DNA of 36,440 nt, taken from Hyphomicrobiales bacterium. Its GTDB lineage: Bacteria > Pseudomonadota > Alphaproteobacteria > Rhizobiales > Kaistiaceae. How positions within the stretch are numbered: position 1 is the stretch's first letter; each line of letters begins with the position of its first letter. Below, piece after piece: positions 1 to 8,006 of the stretch. The notes below the pieces were generated by a model that worked only from the letters and a program-made list of their open reading frames with translations, did no database searches and was not told the DNA's origin. The DNA lies in NCBI GenBank assembly GCA_024222895.1, contig JAAEOR010000603.1, positions 1-36,440 of the forward strand. The letters are read 5' to 3'. Made by a program: the position numbers and the translations under genes.

Positions 1-436
1 CGACGAACTGCGCGCCGAGAAGATCCTGCAGAACCGCCTGTTCGCCAACGACAAGATTACCGTGCTCTGGGATTCCGTTGTCGAGGATGTTCTCGGCGAC
101 GACGGTCCGCCTCTCTCGGTAACCGGACTGCGGGTCCGCAATGTCAAGACCAGAGAGACCAGCGACCTGCCATTTGGCGGCGTGTTCGTCGCCATTGGCC
201 ATGCGCCGTCGGTGGAATTTCTCGCCGATTCCCTTCAAACCAACGCAGGCGGCTATGTGTGGACCGCGCCGGACTCCACCGCCACCAACATCCCGGGGAT
301 ATTCGCTGCTGGTGACGTGACTGACGATATCTATCGCCAGGCAGTCACGGCAGCAGGCCTCGGTTGCATGGCGGCTCTCGAGGCCGAGAAATTCCTGGCT
401 GAAGTAGTCGAAGAGACCGCCGAAGCGGCGGAGTAA
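1..436 (+). CDS. trxB: Thioredoxin-disulfide reductase, C-terminal part (5' end outside window)
   Basis: Frame 2 is open from base 2 (DELRAEKILQNRLFANDKITVLWDS...). Contains VFVAIGHAPS and NIPGIFAAGDVTDDIYRQAVTAAGLGCMAALEAEKFL, typical of TrxB C-termini. Confidence 0.9.
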   Translation, partial: DELRAEKILQNRLFANDKITVLWDSVVEDVLGDDGPPLSVTGLRVRNVKTRETSDLPFGGVFVAIGHAPSVEFLADSLQTNAGGYVWTAPDSTATNIPGIFAAGDVTDDIYRQAVTAAGLGCMAALEAEKFLAEVVEETAEAAE

Positions 437-452
437 CGACCGGAACCCGCAT

Positions 453-1343
453 ATGGACTGGGACAAACTCCGCATCTTCCACGCCGCCGGCCAGGCGGGA
501 TCCTTTACCCATGCGGGCGAAACGCTCAACATGAGCCAATCGGCCGTCAGTCGCCAGGTCAGTGCGCTGGAACAGGATCTCGGCGTTTCCCTGTTCCACC
601 GCCATGCACGGGGCTTGATTCTCACCGAGCAGGGCGAGGATCTGTTCCGCGCCGCCGACGATGTGACAATGAAGCTTGAGGCCGTGCGGGCCAGGCTGGC
701 AGACTCGTCCAACGAGCCGACTGGTCCGCTGCGCCTGACGACAACGGTGGGATTGGGCTCAACCTGGCTGACGGAGCGCATCCACCAGTTCATCGACCAC
801 TATCCGGACATCAAACTTCAGCTGATCCTCGACGATGGCGGCCTCGACCTCAACATGCGCGAAGCGGACATCGCCATCCGCCTGCAGCAGCCAACCCAAC
901 CGGACCTGATCCAGCGGCGGCTATTCACGGTGCACATGCACCTCTACGCGGCACCCAAATATCTGGAACGCTTCGGCCATCCCCAGTCGCTCGAGGATCT
1001 CGACGAACATCGAATCGTCACCTTCGGTGTACCGGTCCCCAACTATCTGCGTGACGTCAACTGGCTCGAAAGCGCCGGGCGGGAGTCAGGTGAACCGCGA
1101 ACTCCGATCCTGCGGATCAACAATCTGCTGTCGATCAAGAGCGCCATCGTTCGCGGTATCGGGATCGCCGTCCTCCCCGACTATATGGTCGAGGGAGAGT
1201 CGCAACTGGAGCGCCTGCTTCCCGAGGCGGAGGTGCCGAGCTTCTCGACCTATTTCGTTTATCCGGCGGAGCTCAAAAGTTCGGCACGGGTCCATGTCTT
1301 CCGGGACTTCCTGTTGTCGAAAGCCCAGAATTGGTCATTCTGA
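453..1343 (+). CDS. LysR family transcriptional regulator
   Basis: N-terminal HTH (MDWDKLRIFHAAGQAGSFTHAGETLNMSQSAVSRQVSALEQDLGVSLFHRHARGLILTEQGE) plus LysR substrate-binding domain. Confidence 0.95.
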   Translation: MDWDKLRIFHAAGQAGSFTHAGETLNMSQSAVSRQVSALEQDLGVSLFHRHARGLILTEQGEDLFRAADDVTMKLEAVRARLADSSNEPTGPLRLTTTVGLGSTWLTERIHQFIDHYPDIKLQLILDDGGLDLNMREADIAIRLQQPTQPDLIQRRLFTVHMHLYAAPKYLERFGHPQSLEDLDEHRIVTFGVPVPNYLRDVNWLESAGRESGEPRTPILRINNLLSIKSAIVRGIGIAVLPDYMVEGESQLERLLPEAEVPSFSTYFVYPAELKSSARVHVFRDFLLSKAQNWSF

Positions 1344-1371
1344 AGATGCAACCCCCGTCTGTTGCATTTTT
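1344..1371 (+). terminator. Weak Rho-independent terminator after the lysR gene
   Basis: AGATGCAA-N10-TTGCATTT stem immediately after the stop codon, followed by a T-run (ATTTTTAC). Confidence 0.5.
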
Positions 1372-1447
1372 ACACTGCCCGACACTTTATGCACAAGAAA
1401 CCGAATATTCTCCTGCACAATCCTTCAGCAGTTGTACAATTAATTGT

Positions 1448-1581
1448 CGATGCGGTGATTCGTTCGTCAATTCCTCCCTACGCGCGAAGGATCGCATCGT
1501 CTGTTCCTCTCTGGAAGGTTTGTCGCTCGCGTTGCTGATGCGGCAAAGAACTGCCGGGCCATTAAGGCCCGGCCTTTTCTT
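1448..1581 (+). ncRNA. Candidate small RNA with anti-SD loop and own terminator
   Basis: Intergenic. Stem CGATGCG(1448-1454)/CGCATCG(1493-1499) with inner TTCG/CGAA and CGT/ACG displays loop CAATTCCTCCCT. Second hairpin TTCC-TCTCT-GGAA, then a strong terminator. Confidence 0.45.
1553..1581 (+). terminator. Rho-independent terminator
   Basis: GCCGGGCC-ATTAA-GGCCCGGC perfect 8-bp stem followed by CTTTTCTT. Confidence 0.85.
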
Positions 1582-1585
1582 GTAG

Positions 1586-1801
1586 CGTCCCACTTCCACC
1601 GATGTCATCGGCATCGTTATTGTCGGCGGCCGCGCAGATGCACAGGCCAGCGCCAGGGAAGCCGGCAAACGGTCGTTGATCCTTACGGAGTCGCTCCCGG
1701 GCGATTTCCATTATCCGTTCCCGCGCAACAGACGTCCGCGTCGACTTTCGAGAGCGCTCGTGGCCCGTGCGCGCCGTGACGGGCCGTGTTGCAGCTGGTA
1801 A
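1586..1801 (+). pseudogene. Possible remnant of an FAD-dependent oxidoreductase N-terminus
   Basis: Frame without ATG between TAG and TAA translates to RPTSTDVIGIVIVGGRADAQASAREAGKRSLILTESLPGDFHYPFP..., resembling the Rossmann FAD-binding motif; no downstream domain. Confidence 0.3.
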
Positions 1802-1859
1802 ACGGGTCTCCCCGATTGGCCGGGCGATCGACCTTATACCAACCCAACAGGCAGACCAG

Positions 1860-2603
1860 ATGATTGAGACCCACGATATTACCCGACCGCGCCGCGAACA
1901 GGTGGAGGCGCTTCGGGAAATCGGCGCCGCCACGGCCAGCAGTACGCTAGCACTGATGGGCATCCGCAACGCCCATATTGCCGGGCCGATCGCCCGCACG
2001 CCGGGGCGGAGCATTGCCGGGCCGGCGCTGACGTTGCAGTTCATGCCAAAACGCGAAGATGTCTACAGCGACGACGAATATGCCGAGCCGGAACTGCAAC
2101 TCCACCGCCACGCGCTCTATCACACCCAGCCCGGCGACATCGTCGTCGTCGACGCCCGCGGCGACCTGAAGAGCGGGATCTTCGGCGACATGATGCTCAC
2201 CTATTTCAAGGGCAAGGGCGGCATCGGCGTCGTCATCGACGGCTGCATTCGTGACTATCCGAATGCCAAGCGGCTCGATCTCGGGCTCTGGGTGTCCGGC
2301 CTGACGCCAAACTTCCACACCCAGACCGATCTCATGCCGTTTGCGGTCAACGAACCGATCGCCTGCGGCGGCGTGTTCGTGATGGGCGGCGATATCATCG
2401 TCGCCGATGACGACGGCGCGGTCGTCGTTCCGGCGGCGCTGGCGCAGGAAGTCATTGAAAAGGCCTCGGAGCACCACGAGTGGGAGGTCTTCTCCCGGCA
2501 ACGGCTTCTGGAGGGCGGAGAACTCAAACGCTACTACCCGCTGTCGGATGCGGCGCGCCCTGAATATGAGGCGTGGCTGAAGGAGCAGGCAAAGACCGAC
2601 TGA
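1860..2603 (+). CDS. RraA / HMG(CHA) aldolase family protein (ribonuclease activity regulator RraA-like)
   Basis: ATG at 1860 is preferred over the upstream ORF start. GPALTLQFMP, PGDIVVVDARGDLKSGIFGDMM, GVVIDGCIRDYPNAKRLDLGLWVSG and ADDDGAVVVPAALAQEV match the RraA-like fold. Confidence 0.88.
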   Translation: MIETHDITRPRREQVEALREIGAATASSTLALMGIRNAHIAGPIARTPGRSIAGPALTLQFMPKREDVYSDDEYAEPELQLHRHALYHTQPGDIVVVDARGDLKSGIFGDMMLTYFKGKGGIGVVIDGCIRDYPNAKRLDLGLWVSGLTPNFHTQTDLMPFAVNEPIACGGVFVMGGDIIVADDDGAVVVPAALAQEVIEKASEHHEWEVFSRQRLLEGGELKRYYPLSDAARPEYEAWLKEQAKTD

Positions 2604-2721
2604 TTGCACCGGAGCCAGCGCGAGCCCCTGTCGCCAGATCCGTCCATCGACCGATCAGCGCCTGCCACAAAGCCGGACATCCGGGCCTATATCGTCCCCA
2701 AGGGTCCCATGGAGAACAGAC

Positions 2722-3954
2722 GTGTCCAATACCCGCATTGCGGACATCCGCGTCACACCGATCGCCTTTGCCGATCCACCGCTCCTGAACAATGCCGGAT
2801 GCCATGAGCCCTTTGCTCTGCGGTCGATCATCGAGGTCGAGACCGATGGGGGTGTTGTCGGACTAGGTGAGTCTTATGGGACCAAACCGGTGCTTGCCGG
2901 CCTCGAGGCGGTGGCGCCGAGACTGGTCGGCCGCGATATCACGGATCTGAACGGCCTCTGGCGGGTCTGTCGCTCGGCTCTCGGCGAAGGCCCCGATCAG
3001 CGCCTGCTGCCTCGCATCGTCGGCGCGATCGAGGTCGCCTGCTGGGATGCCTTCGGCAAGGCAACCGGGCGGCGGGTCTGCGATCTTCTCGGCGGGCAGG
3101 TTCGCGACGCTGTGCCGTTTTCAGCCTACCTGTTCTACAAGTTTGCGCGTCACCACGGCGCACAGGAAGGCGACACCTGGGGCGAAGTCCTGACGCCGGA
3201 ACAGATGGTCGACGAAGCGCGAGCAATGATCGACGCCCACGGCTTCCAGGCGATCAAGCTCAAGGCCGGAGTGTTCGAACCGGCGGAGGAGATTGCTGCC
3301 CTGCATGCCCTTCGTGCGGCATTCCCGAAGGCGCCGTTGCGGATCGACCCCAACGCCGGCTGGCACGTCCACACCACACTGAAGCACCTGCCTGAGCTGA
3401 CCGGGCTACTGGAATACCTGGAAGACCCGACCCTGGGCATCCCGGCCATGGCACTGGTGCAGGCCGCGACCGACATTCCGCTTGCCACGAATATGTGCAT
3501 CGTCCACACCGATGACTTGGCCCCCGGACTGTCCGCCGGCGCCGCCCGAGTCATCCTCTCCGACCACCACTACTGGGGAGGGCTGCAGGCTTGCCGGGAA
3601 CTGGCTCGTATCTGCGCGGTCTGGGACATCGGCCTGTCGATGCATTCCAACTCGCATCTCGGAATCAGCTTGGCGGCGATGACTCATCTCGCCGCCGCCA
3701 CGCCAAATCTGACCTATGACTGCGACACCCACTACCCCTGGCAGGTCGACGAGGTGATCGTCGGCGGCAAGCTTCCGTTCAAGGGTGGTTCGCTGGGCGT
3801 GCCGGATGGCCCCGGCCTTGGTATCGAACTGGATCGGGACGCGCTGGCGCGGCTGCATGACAACTACCTGACCTGCGGGATTACCACGCGCGACGACGCC
3901 AGCGAGATGCGCAAGCATTGGCCCGACTTCGCGGCAATGCGGCCGCGATTCTGA
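2722..3954 (+). CDS. Glucarate dehydratase-like enolase superfamily protein
   Basis: GTG start. IKLKAG lysine motif, RIDPNAGW, HSNSHLGISLAAMTHLAAATPNLTYDCDTHYPWQ and C-terminal TTRDDASEM resemble GudD. Confidence 0.85.
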   Translation: MSNTRIADIRVTPIAFADPPLLNNAGCHEPFALRSIIEVETDGGVVGLGESYGTKPVLAGLEAVAPRLVGRDITDLNGLWRVCRSALGEGPDQRLLPRIVGAIEVACWDAFGKATGRRVCDLLGGQVRDAVPFSAYLFYKFARHHGAQEGDTWGEVLTPEQMVDEARAMIDAHGFQAIKLKAGVFEPAEEIAALHALRAAFPKAPLRIDPNAGWHVHTTLKHLPELTGLLEYLEDPTLGIPAMALVQAATDIPLATNMCIVHTDDLAPGLSAGAARVILSDHHYWGGLQACRELARICAVWDIGLSMHSNSHLGISLAAMTHLAAATPNLTYDCDTHYPWQVDEVIVGGKLPFKGGSLGVPDGPGLGIELDRDALARLHDNYLTCGITTRDDASEMRKHWPDFAAMRPRF

Positions 3955-4046
3955 CGCGGGCTGGAAAGCCACACCTATCGTTGGCATGGGCAGGTGAGCG
4001 CCGAACAGCCGGTCCGTCGGTTTCCAGGTCGCCCTTATACCAAGGG

Positions 4047-6008
4047 TTAGCCTTTCACCCCGCCGACGGTCAGTCCCTCGGCAAGAAAGCGTTGCGCATA
4101 GATGTAGAGGACGGCGACCGGAATCGCGGTCAGCAACGAGGCGGCCATCAACTGCCCCCAGGGAAGGATATCGCCCACCACCATCGACTGCAGGCCGATC
4201 GGCAACGTTCGCAGGGACTCGCTGGTGATGAAGACGAACGCGAACAGGAACTCGTTCCAGGCGTTGGTGAAAGCGAACAGCGCGACCGCCAACAAGGCCG
4301 GGGCCGCCAGGGGCAGCGTAATGCGCCAGAAGGCATACAGGCGACTGGCGCCGTCGATCATCGCCGCTTCCTCCAGTTCGACCGGAATCGAACGGAAATA
4401 GCCCATCATCACCCACGTCGCGAAGGGCAAGAGGAATGTCGGATAGGTGAGTATGAGGGCGCCATATGTGTTGATCAGCCCGAGTTCCGTCAGCGTCTGA
4501 TAAAGGGGGATGAACAGCAATGTTGCCGGAAGCAGGTAGGTGATCAGGAGGAAGCTCGTAAGCAGGCCGGCACCGCGAAACTTGAGCCGCGACAAGGCAT
4601 AGGCCGCAAGCGATGCGAGGGCGACCGAGATGATTGTGCTGAGAGTGGCGACGAGGACCGAGTTCCCGAACCATTTCAGGAAAGGTGTGTCCTGAATCAA
4701 GGACGTGAACTGTCCGAGCGTCCCGGGATCCGGCCAGAATATCGATACACGTTGACTGATCTGGGGCGTCGTCTTGAAGGAGGTGACAGTGACCCAATAG
4801 AACGGGAACAGGACGAAAACCATGAACGGGAACAGGATCAACAACCGGGTGATCAGGCTTCTGCGTTCACGCCCTGCCCGTTTGAGTATCGGTCGATGGG
4901 ACGACCGTCCGAAGAGCCTGTGGATAGCATCGGACAGTTTCTCAAGGCCCTCGAAAATCAACTCGAAAGGCAGGAACAGCAGGTCCAGCAGCCGGCCCAT
5001 GACAAGCCCGAGCAGCGCCAGAACCCGATCGCTGATGGTTGGCCCCTTATCGGTCGCAGCCTGCTTGTCGTCCTGCCGCATGAATTTCGCCAGCAACCAG
5101 ATCAGAAGCGCCATCAGCGGGGCGACGCTGAAGGCAATGGCGATGCCGGGCCCGTATTGCAGGGACCCGATCGCCTTCTCATAGGCAAGGATCGAGTACA
5201 AACGGGTCGCACCGCCGGGACCGCCACCGGTCATCAGGAAAATCAGGCCGAACTGGTTAAAGGTCGAGATGAACGACAGGAGCAACACGACGACAATGAC
5301 GTATCGCAGCCCCGGCAGCGTGACGTTGCGGAAGCGCTGGACGACATTCGCACCGTCGACCTCGGCAGCCTCCAGCTGCTCGCGATCAATCGCCTTCAGG
5401 CCGGCGAGAAGCAGCAGGACGTAGAACGGAATCCCTTTCCAAACGTTGACCGCAATGATGCTTGGCATCGCCAGGTCCGCGTCCGAAAGCCAGCCTAACG
5501 GTTTGTCGATCAGTCCAACGCCCTGAAGGATGGGGTTCAGGCCACCAAAAATCGGGTCGTAGATGCTCTTCCAGGCCAGAGCGGTGACGATTTCCGGCAC
5601 AATCCAGGGAAGCAGCATGATGCCGGTCAACACGCTACGGAAGGGAATCCGGCTGTTGAGAATCATGGCAATGGTCATGCCGGTGACGATCTTGACGGCG
5701 AGCGACCAGAACGTGAAACGAATGGTGTTCTCCAGGGAGAACAGGAAATCGCTGTTGGTCAGCAGCCGCTGATAGTTTCTGAAGCCGACATATTGGGTCT
5801 CGCCGGTCAGAAAATTCAGCGAGGTTGTACTCAGGAAAATGGCGTTGATGAACGGCCATGCGATCAGGCCGACCATGATCAAAACCATGGGCAGCACGAA
5901 GGGGATCGCGACCTTCCAGTCGCGCCCCAGAATACTCCGAAGCCGGCGCGCCCTGATGACCCGAGCCGGTCGCAGCGCAGGTGCACTCAGATGAACCGGA
6001 TTATCCAT
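4047..6008 (-). CDS. Fused sugar ABC transporter permease (UgpA/MalF-type plus UgpE/MalG-type in one chain)
   Basis: 653 aa. Two binding-protein-dependent permease domains each keep an EAA loop (EAAEVDGANVVQRFRNVTLPGL and EEAAMIDGASRLYAFWRITLPLAAP), joined by a ~70-aa linker. Confidence 0.9.
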   Translation of the reverse strand: MDNPVHLSAPALRPARVIRARRLRSILGRDWKVAIPFVLPMVLIMVGLIAWPFINAIFLSTTSLNFLTGETQYVGFRNYQRLLTNSDFLFSLENTIRFTFWSLAVKIVTGMTIAMILNSRIPFRSVLTGIMLLPWIVPEIVTALAWKSIYDPIFGGLNPILQGVGLIDKPLGWLSDADLAMPSIIAVNVWKGIPFYVLLLLAGLKAIDREQLEAAEVDGANVVQRFRNVTLPGLRYVIVVVLLLSFISTFNQFGLIFLMTGGGPGGATRLYSILAYEKAIGSLQYGPGIAIAFSVAPLMALLIWLLAKFMRQDDKQAATDKGPTISDRVLALLGLVMGRLLDLLFLPFELIFEGLEKLSDAIHRLFGRSSHRPILKRAGRERRSLITRLLILFPFMVFVLFPFYWVTVTSFKTTPQISQRVSIFWPDPGTLGQFTSLIQDTPFLKWFGNSVLVATLSTIISVALASLAAYALSRLKFRGAGLLTSFLLITYLLPATLLFIPLYQTLTELGLINTYGALILTYPTFLLPFATWVMMGYFRSIPVELEEAAMIDGASRLYAFWRITLPLAAPALLAVALFAFTNAWNEFLFAFVFITSESLRTLPIGLQSMVVGDILPWGQLMAASLLTAIPVAVLYIYAQRFLAEGLTVGGVKG

Positions 6009-6209
6009 GAGGCTTCCCTTCGAAGGAACTCAACACGCGGACGATCCTGTGGTCCGACCCAGAACCAAAAAACTGCCGGCGGCGCGCATCCGGAATCTGC
6101 ACCTAATACCAAGGGTGCTTGATACGACTACAGGAGACCGCGCCGCGTGAGCGCTGCGGTTCAGGCACACCGAAAAAAATCGACAGGCACGTTGTGTCCC
6201 AACAAACGC

Positions 6210-6231
6210 GGGGGCGGCCGAGGCCGCCCCC
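6210..6231 (-). terminator. GC-rich hairpin downstream of the SBP gene (attenuator or mRNA-stabilising element)
   Basis: GGGGGCGGCC-GA-GGCCGCCCCC perfect 10-bp arms, 9 bp beyond the SBP stop and before the permease gene; only a weak T-tract on the minus strand. Confidence 0.5.
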
Positions 6232-6239
6232 CAAAGCGC

Positions 6240-7640
6240 CTATGGCTGCATGATGCCGCCTTCTTCGAAGATCTCGACGATCTTCTGGTTTGCATCCTTG
6301 ACCGCATCGGTCGCACTCATGCGGCCGGAGATGACATTGGCTGCCATCTGTTCCACGACACCCTGGGCACGAATGGCATCGATGGCGGCATTGGGGTCGG
6401 CCGGCCATGACGCGCCGATAAACGGATCCTCAACGCTGACCTGTTCCTTGATGATCGCAAAGTTGGGATCAGCCGAGATCAACTCCTCGGTCCACAGATT
6501 CTCGTAAGCCGGCATGAACAGCCCGCCAGCCACCTCGGACATCGGAACGAAGTTCTTCGGATCCAACAGATCGAGGGCCAATTGCTTGGCAAGATCAACG
6601 TTTGGTGCGCCCTTGAATATCGTGAGCCAACCGTTGGTGTTGCCGCCGTCACGGCTGTCGCCATTGTTGGCTTCCGGCGCACGCAGCAGCACGATGTCCT
6701 TGAAGATCGGGTTTTTGTCGCGCTTGGCCTGGGCGTACACACTGAAGGCGTTGTGCGTGTAGCCAATGCTACCCGCCAGATACGCCTCGTTGTTGCTGAT
6801 GTCGCCCCAACTTTCGATGCCTGGAGGCAGCATTGGGCCATACTTGCCGTCGCGATTAAAGGTCTCGGCGATCCACTCAACCGCGGCCACGGTTTCCGGC
6901 GAATCGAACTGGACGATCAGGCCGGTCTCGTCGGTGTAGTGCCCACCAAATGCGAGGATGACGCTGTTCAGGAAGCCGTAGCCGTCACCACTCTGGTTGG
7001 GTGTTGCGCCCCAACCCCAAAATTCGTTGTCGGGGTCGGAAATCGCCAGCGCGGCCGTCCGGCGATCCTCGTAGGTCGTAAGGCTGGCGGGATCGATCCC
7101 CTTCTCCTTGAGCTTGTCGCCGCGGATGAAGTAGCCCGTGGTTCCCGCGATGAACGGTATCGCTCGCCACTTGCCGTCAAACTGGCCGTTCTTCGCCGCG
7201 TTGATCCCCGGCATGATATTGCCGTACTTACTGACCGCCTCGTCGACGACGTCGGTGACGTCCTCGACCAGGTCGAGCAAGGTCATCTGTGCGATGCTGA
7301 CATTACTGGTGTAAGCGATATCCGGTGGATTGCCGGCACGGACCGCGGCCGACATCTTGCCCAGAAAGTCACCGAAGGACTCGGGATTTGTCGTCGAGAT
7401 GTCGAGTTCGGCACCGTTAGCCTCGGCAAACTCAATGACCGTGTCGCGGAACAGGGTCTGAGCCTGTTCGAAATACTCAGTACGGTGAATGACGGTGAGT
7501 TTGCCCGCGGAGCCTTCCGGCAGGTCTTTCTCATCATCCTCAGCGAATGCAGGGATTCCGTGACCCGCTGCGAGCAGGCCGGCGCCGGTGGCGGCGGTCC
7601 CGCGAAGGACGTCTCGACGGCTTATCTTCTTGAAACTCAT
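6240..7640 (-). CDS. Sugar ABC transporter extracellular substrate-binding protein (CUT1 type, Tat signal)
   Basis: MSFKKISRRDVLRGTAATGAGLLAAGHGIPAFA Tat-like signal; SBP family 1 layout with IPFIAGTTGYFIRGD and GGNTNGWLTIFKGAPN. Confidence 0.9.
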   Translation of the reverse strand: MSFKKISRRDVLRGTAATGAGLLAAGHGIPAFAEDDEKDLPEGSAGKLTVIHRTEYFEQAQTLFRDTVIEFAEANGAELDISTTNPESFGDFLGKMSAAVRAGNPPDIAYTSNVSIAQMTLLDLVEDVTDVVDEAVSKYGNIMPGINAAKNGQFDGKWRAIPFIAGTTGYFIRGDKLKEKGIDPASLTTYEDRRTAALAISDPDNEFWGWGATPNQSGDGYGFLNSVILAFGGHYTDETGLIVQFDSPETVAAVEWIAETFNRDGKYGPMLPPGIESWGDISNNEAYLAGSIGYTHNAFSVYAQAKRDKNPIFKDIVLLRAPEANNGDSRDGGNTNGWLTIFKGAPNVDLAKQLALDLLDPKNFVPMSEVAGGLFMPAYENLWTEELISADPNFAIIKEQVSVEDPFIGASWPADPNAAIDAIRAQGVVEQMAANVISGRMSATDAVKDANQKIVEIFEEGGIMQP

Positions 7641-7764
7641 GACGGCTAGTTCCTCCCGGTGACGCGTTTCTTTTGATGCGATGGTCTCGCAGGCCGGCGT
7701 TCACAGAAAACTCAAGATGTTGCCGGTCTGGCTTCCCCCCTTTGCACTCGCCTTTTCCATTTCG

Positions 7765-7787
7765 AGGCGGACAGTGACTGTACGCCT
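7765..7787. promoter_or_regulatory. Candidate operator palindrome
   Basis: AGGCG-g-ACAGT-g-ACTGT-a-CGCCT, 23-bp palindrome with one mismatched pair, between the divergent SBP and sugar dehydrogenase genes. Confidence 0.45.
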
Positions 7788-8006
7788 AATTCATTGCTGG
7801 TCAATTTGCCGGGCAGATTTTTCGTCCGACCTGACGCTGCCCGGGATTGGCGGGCGGCCCATGACGGCGGCCGCGCGGTCGGCGGAGGGGCCGAATCAGT
7901 GTTTGAAGAGTCGCCGCACCGGGCCCTATCATCGCAGGCTCAGACTTTCCCGCCCGCGTCATGGACGCGGCATGACCGCAGCTGTGACCTTAGCGCGAGG
8001 CCGAAA

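Noticed and set aside
3918-5498. 526-aa plus-strand ORF
   Set aside because: Antisense to the fused permease gene; low-complexity Q/R/E-rich translation typical of GC-rich shadow ORFs.
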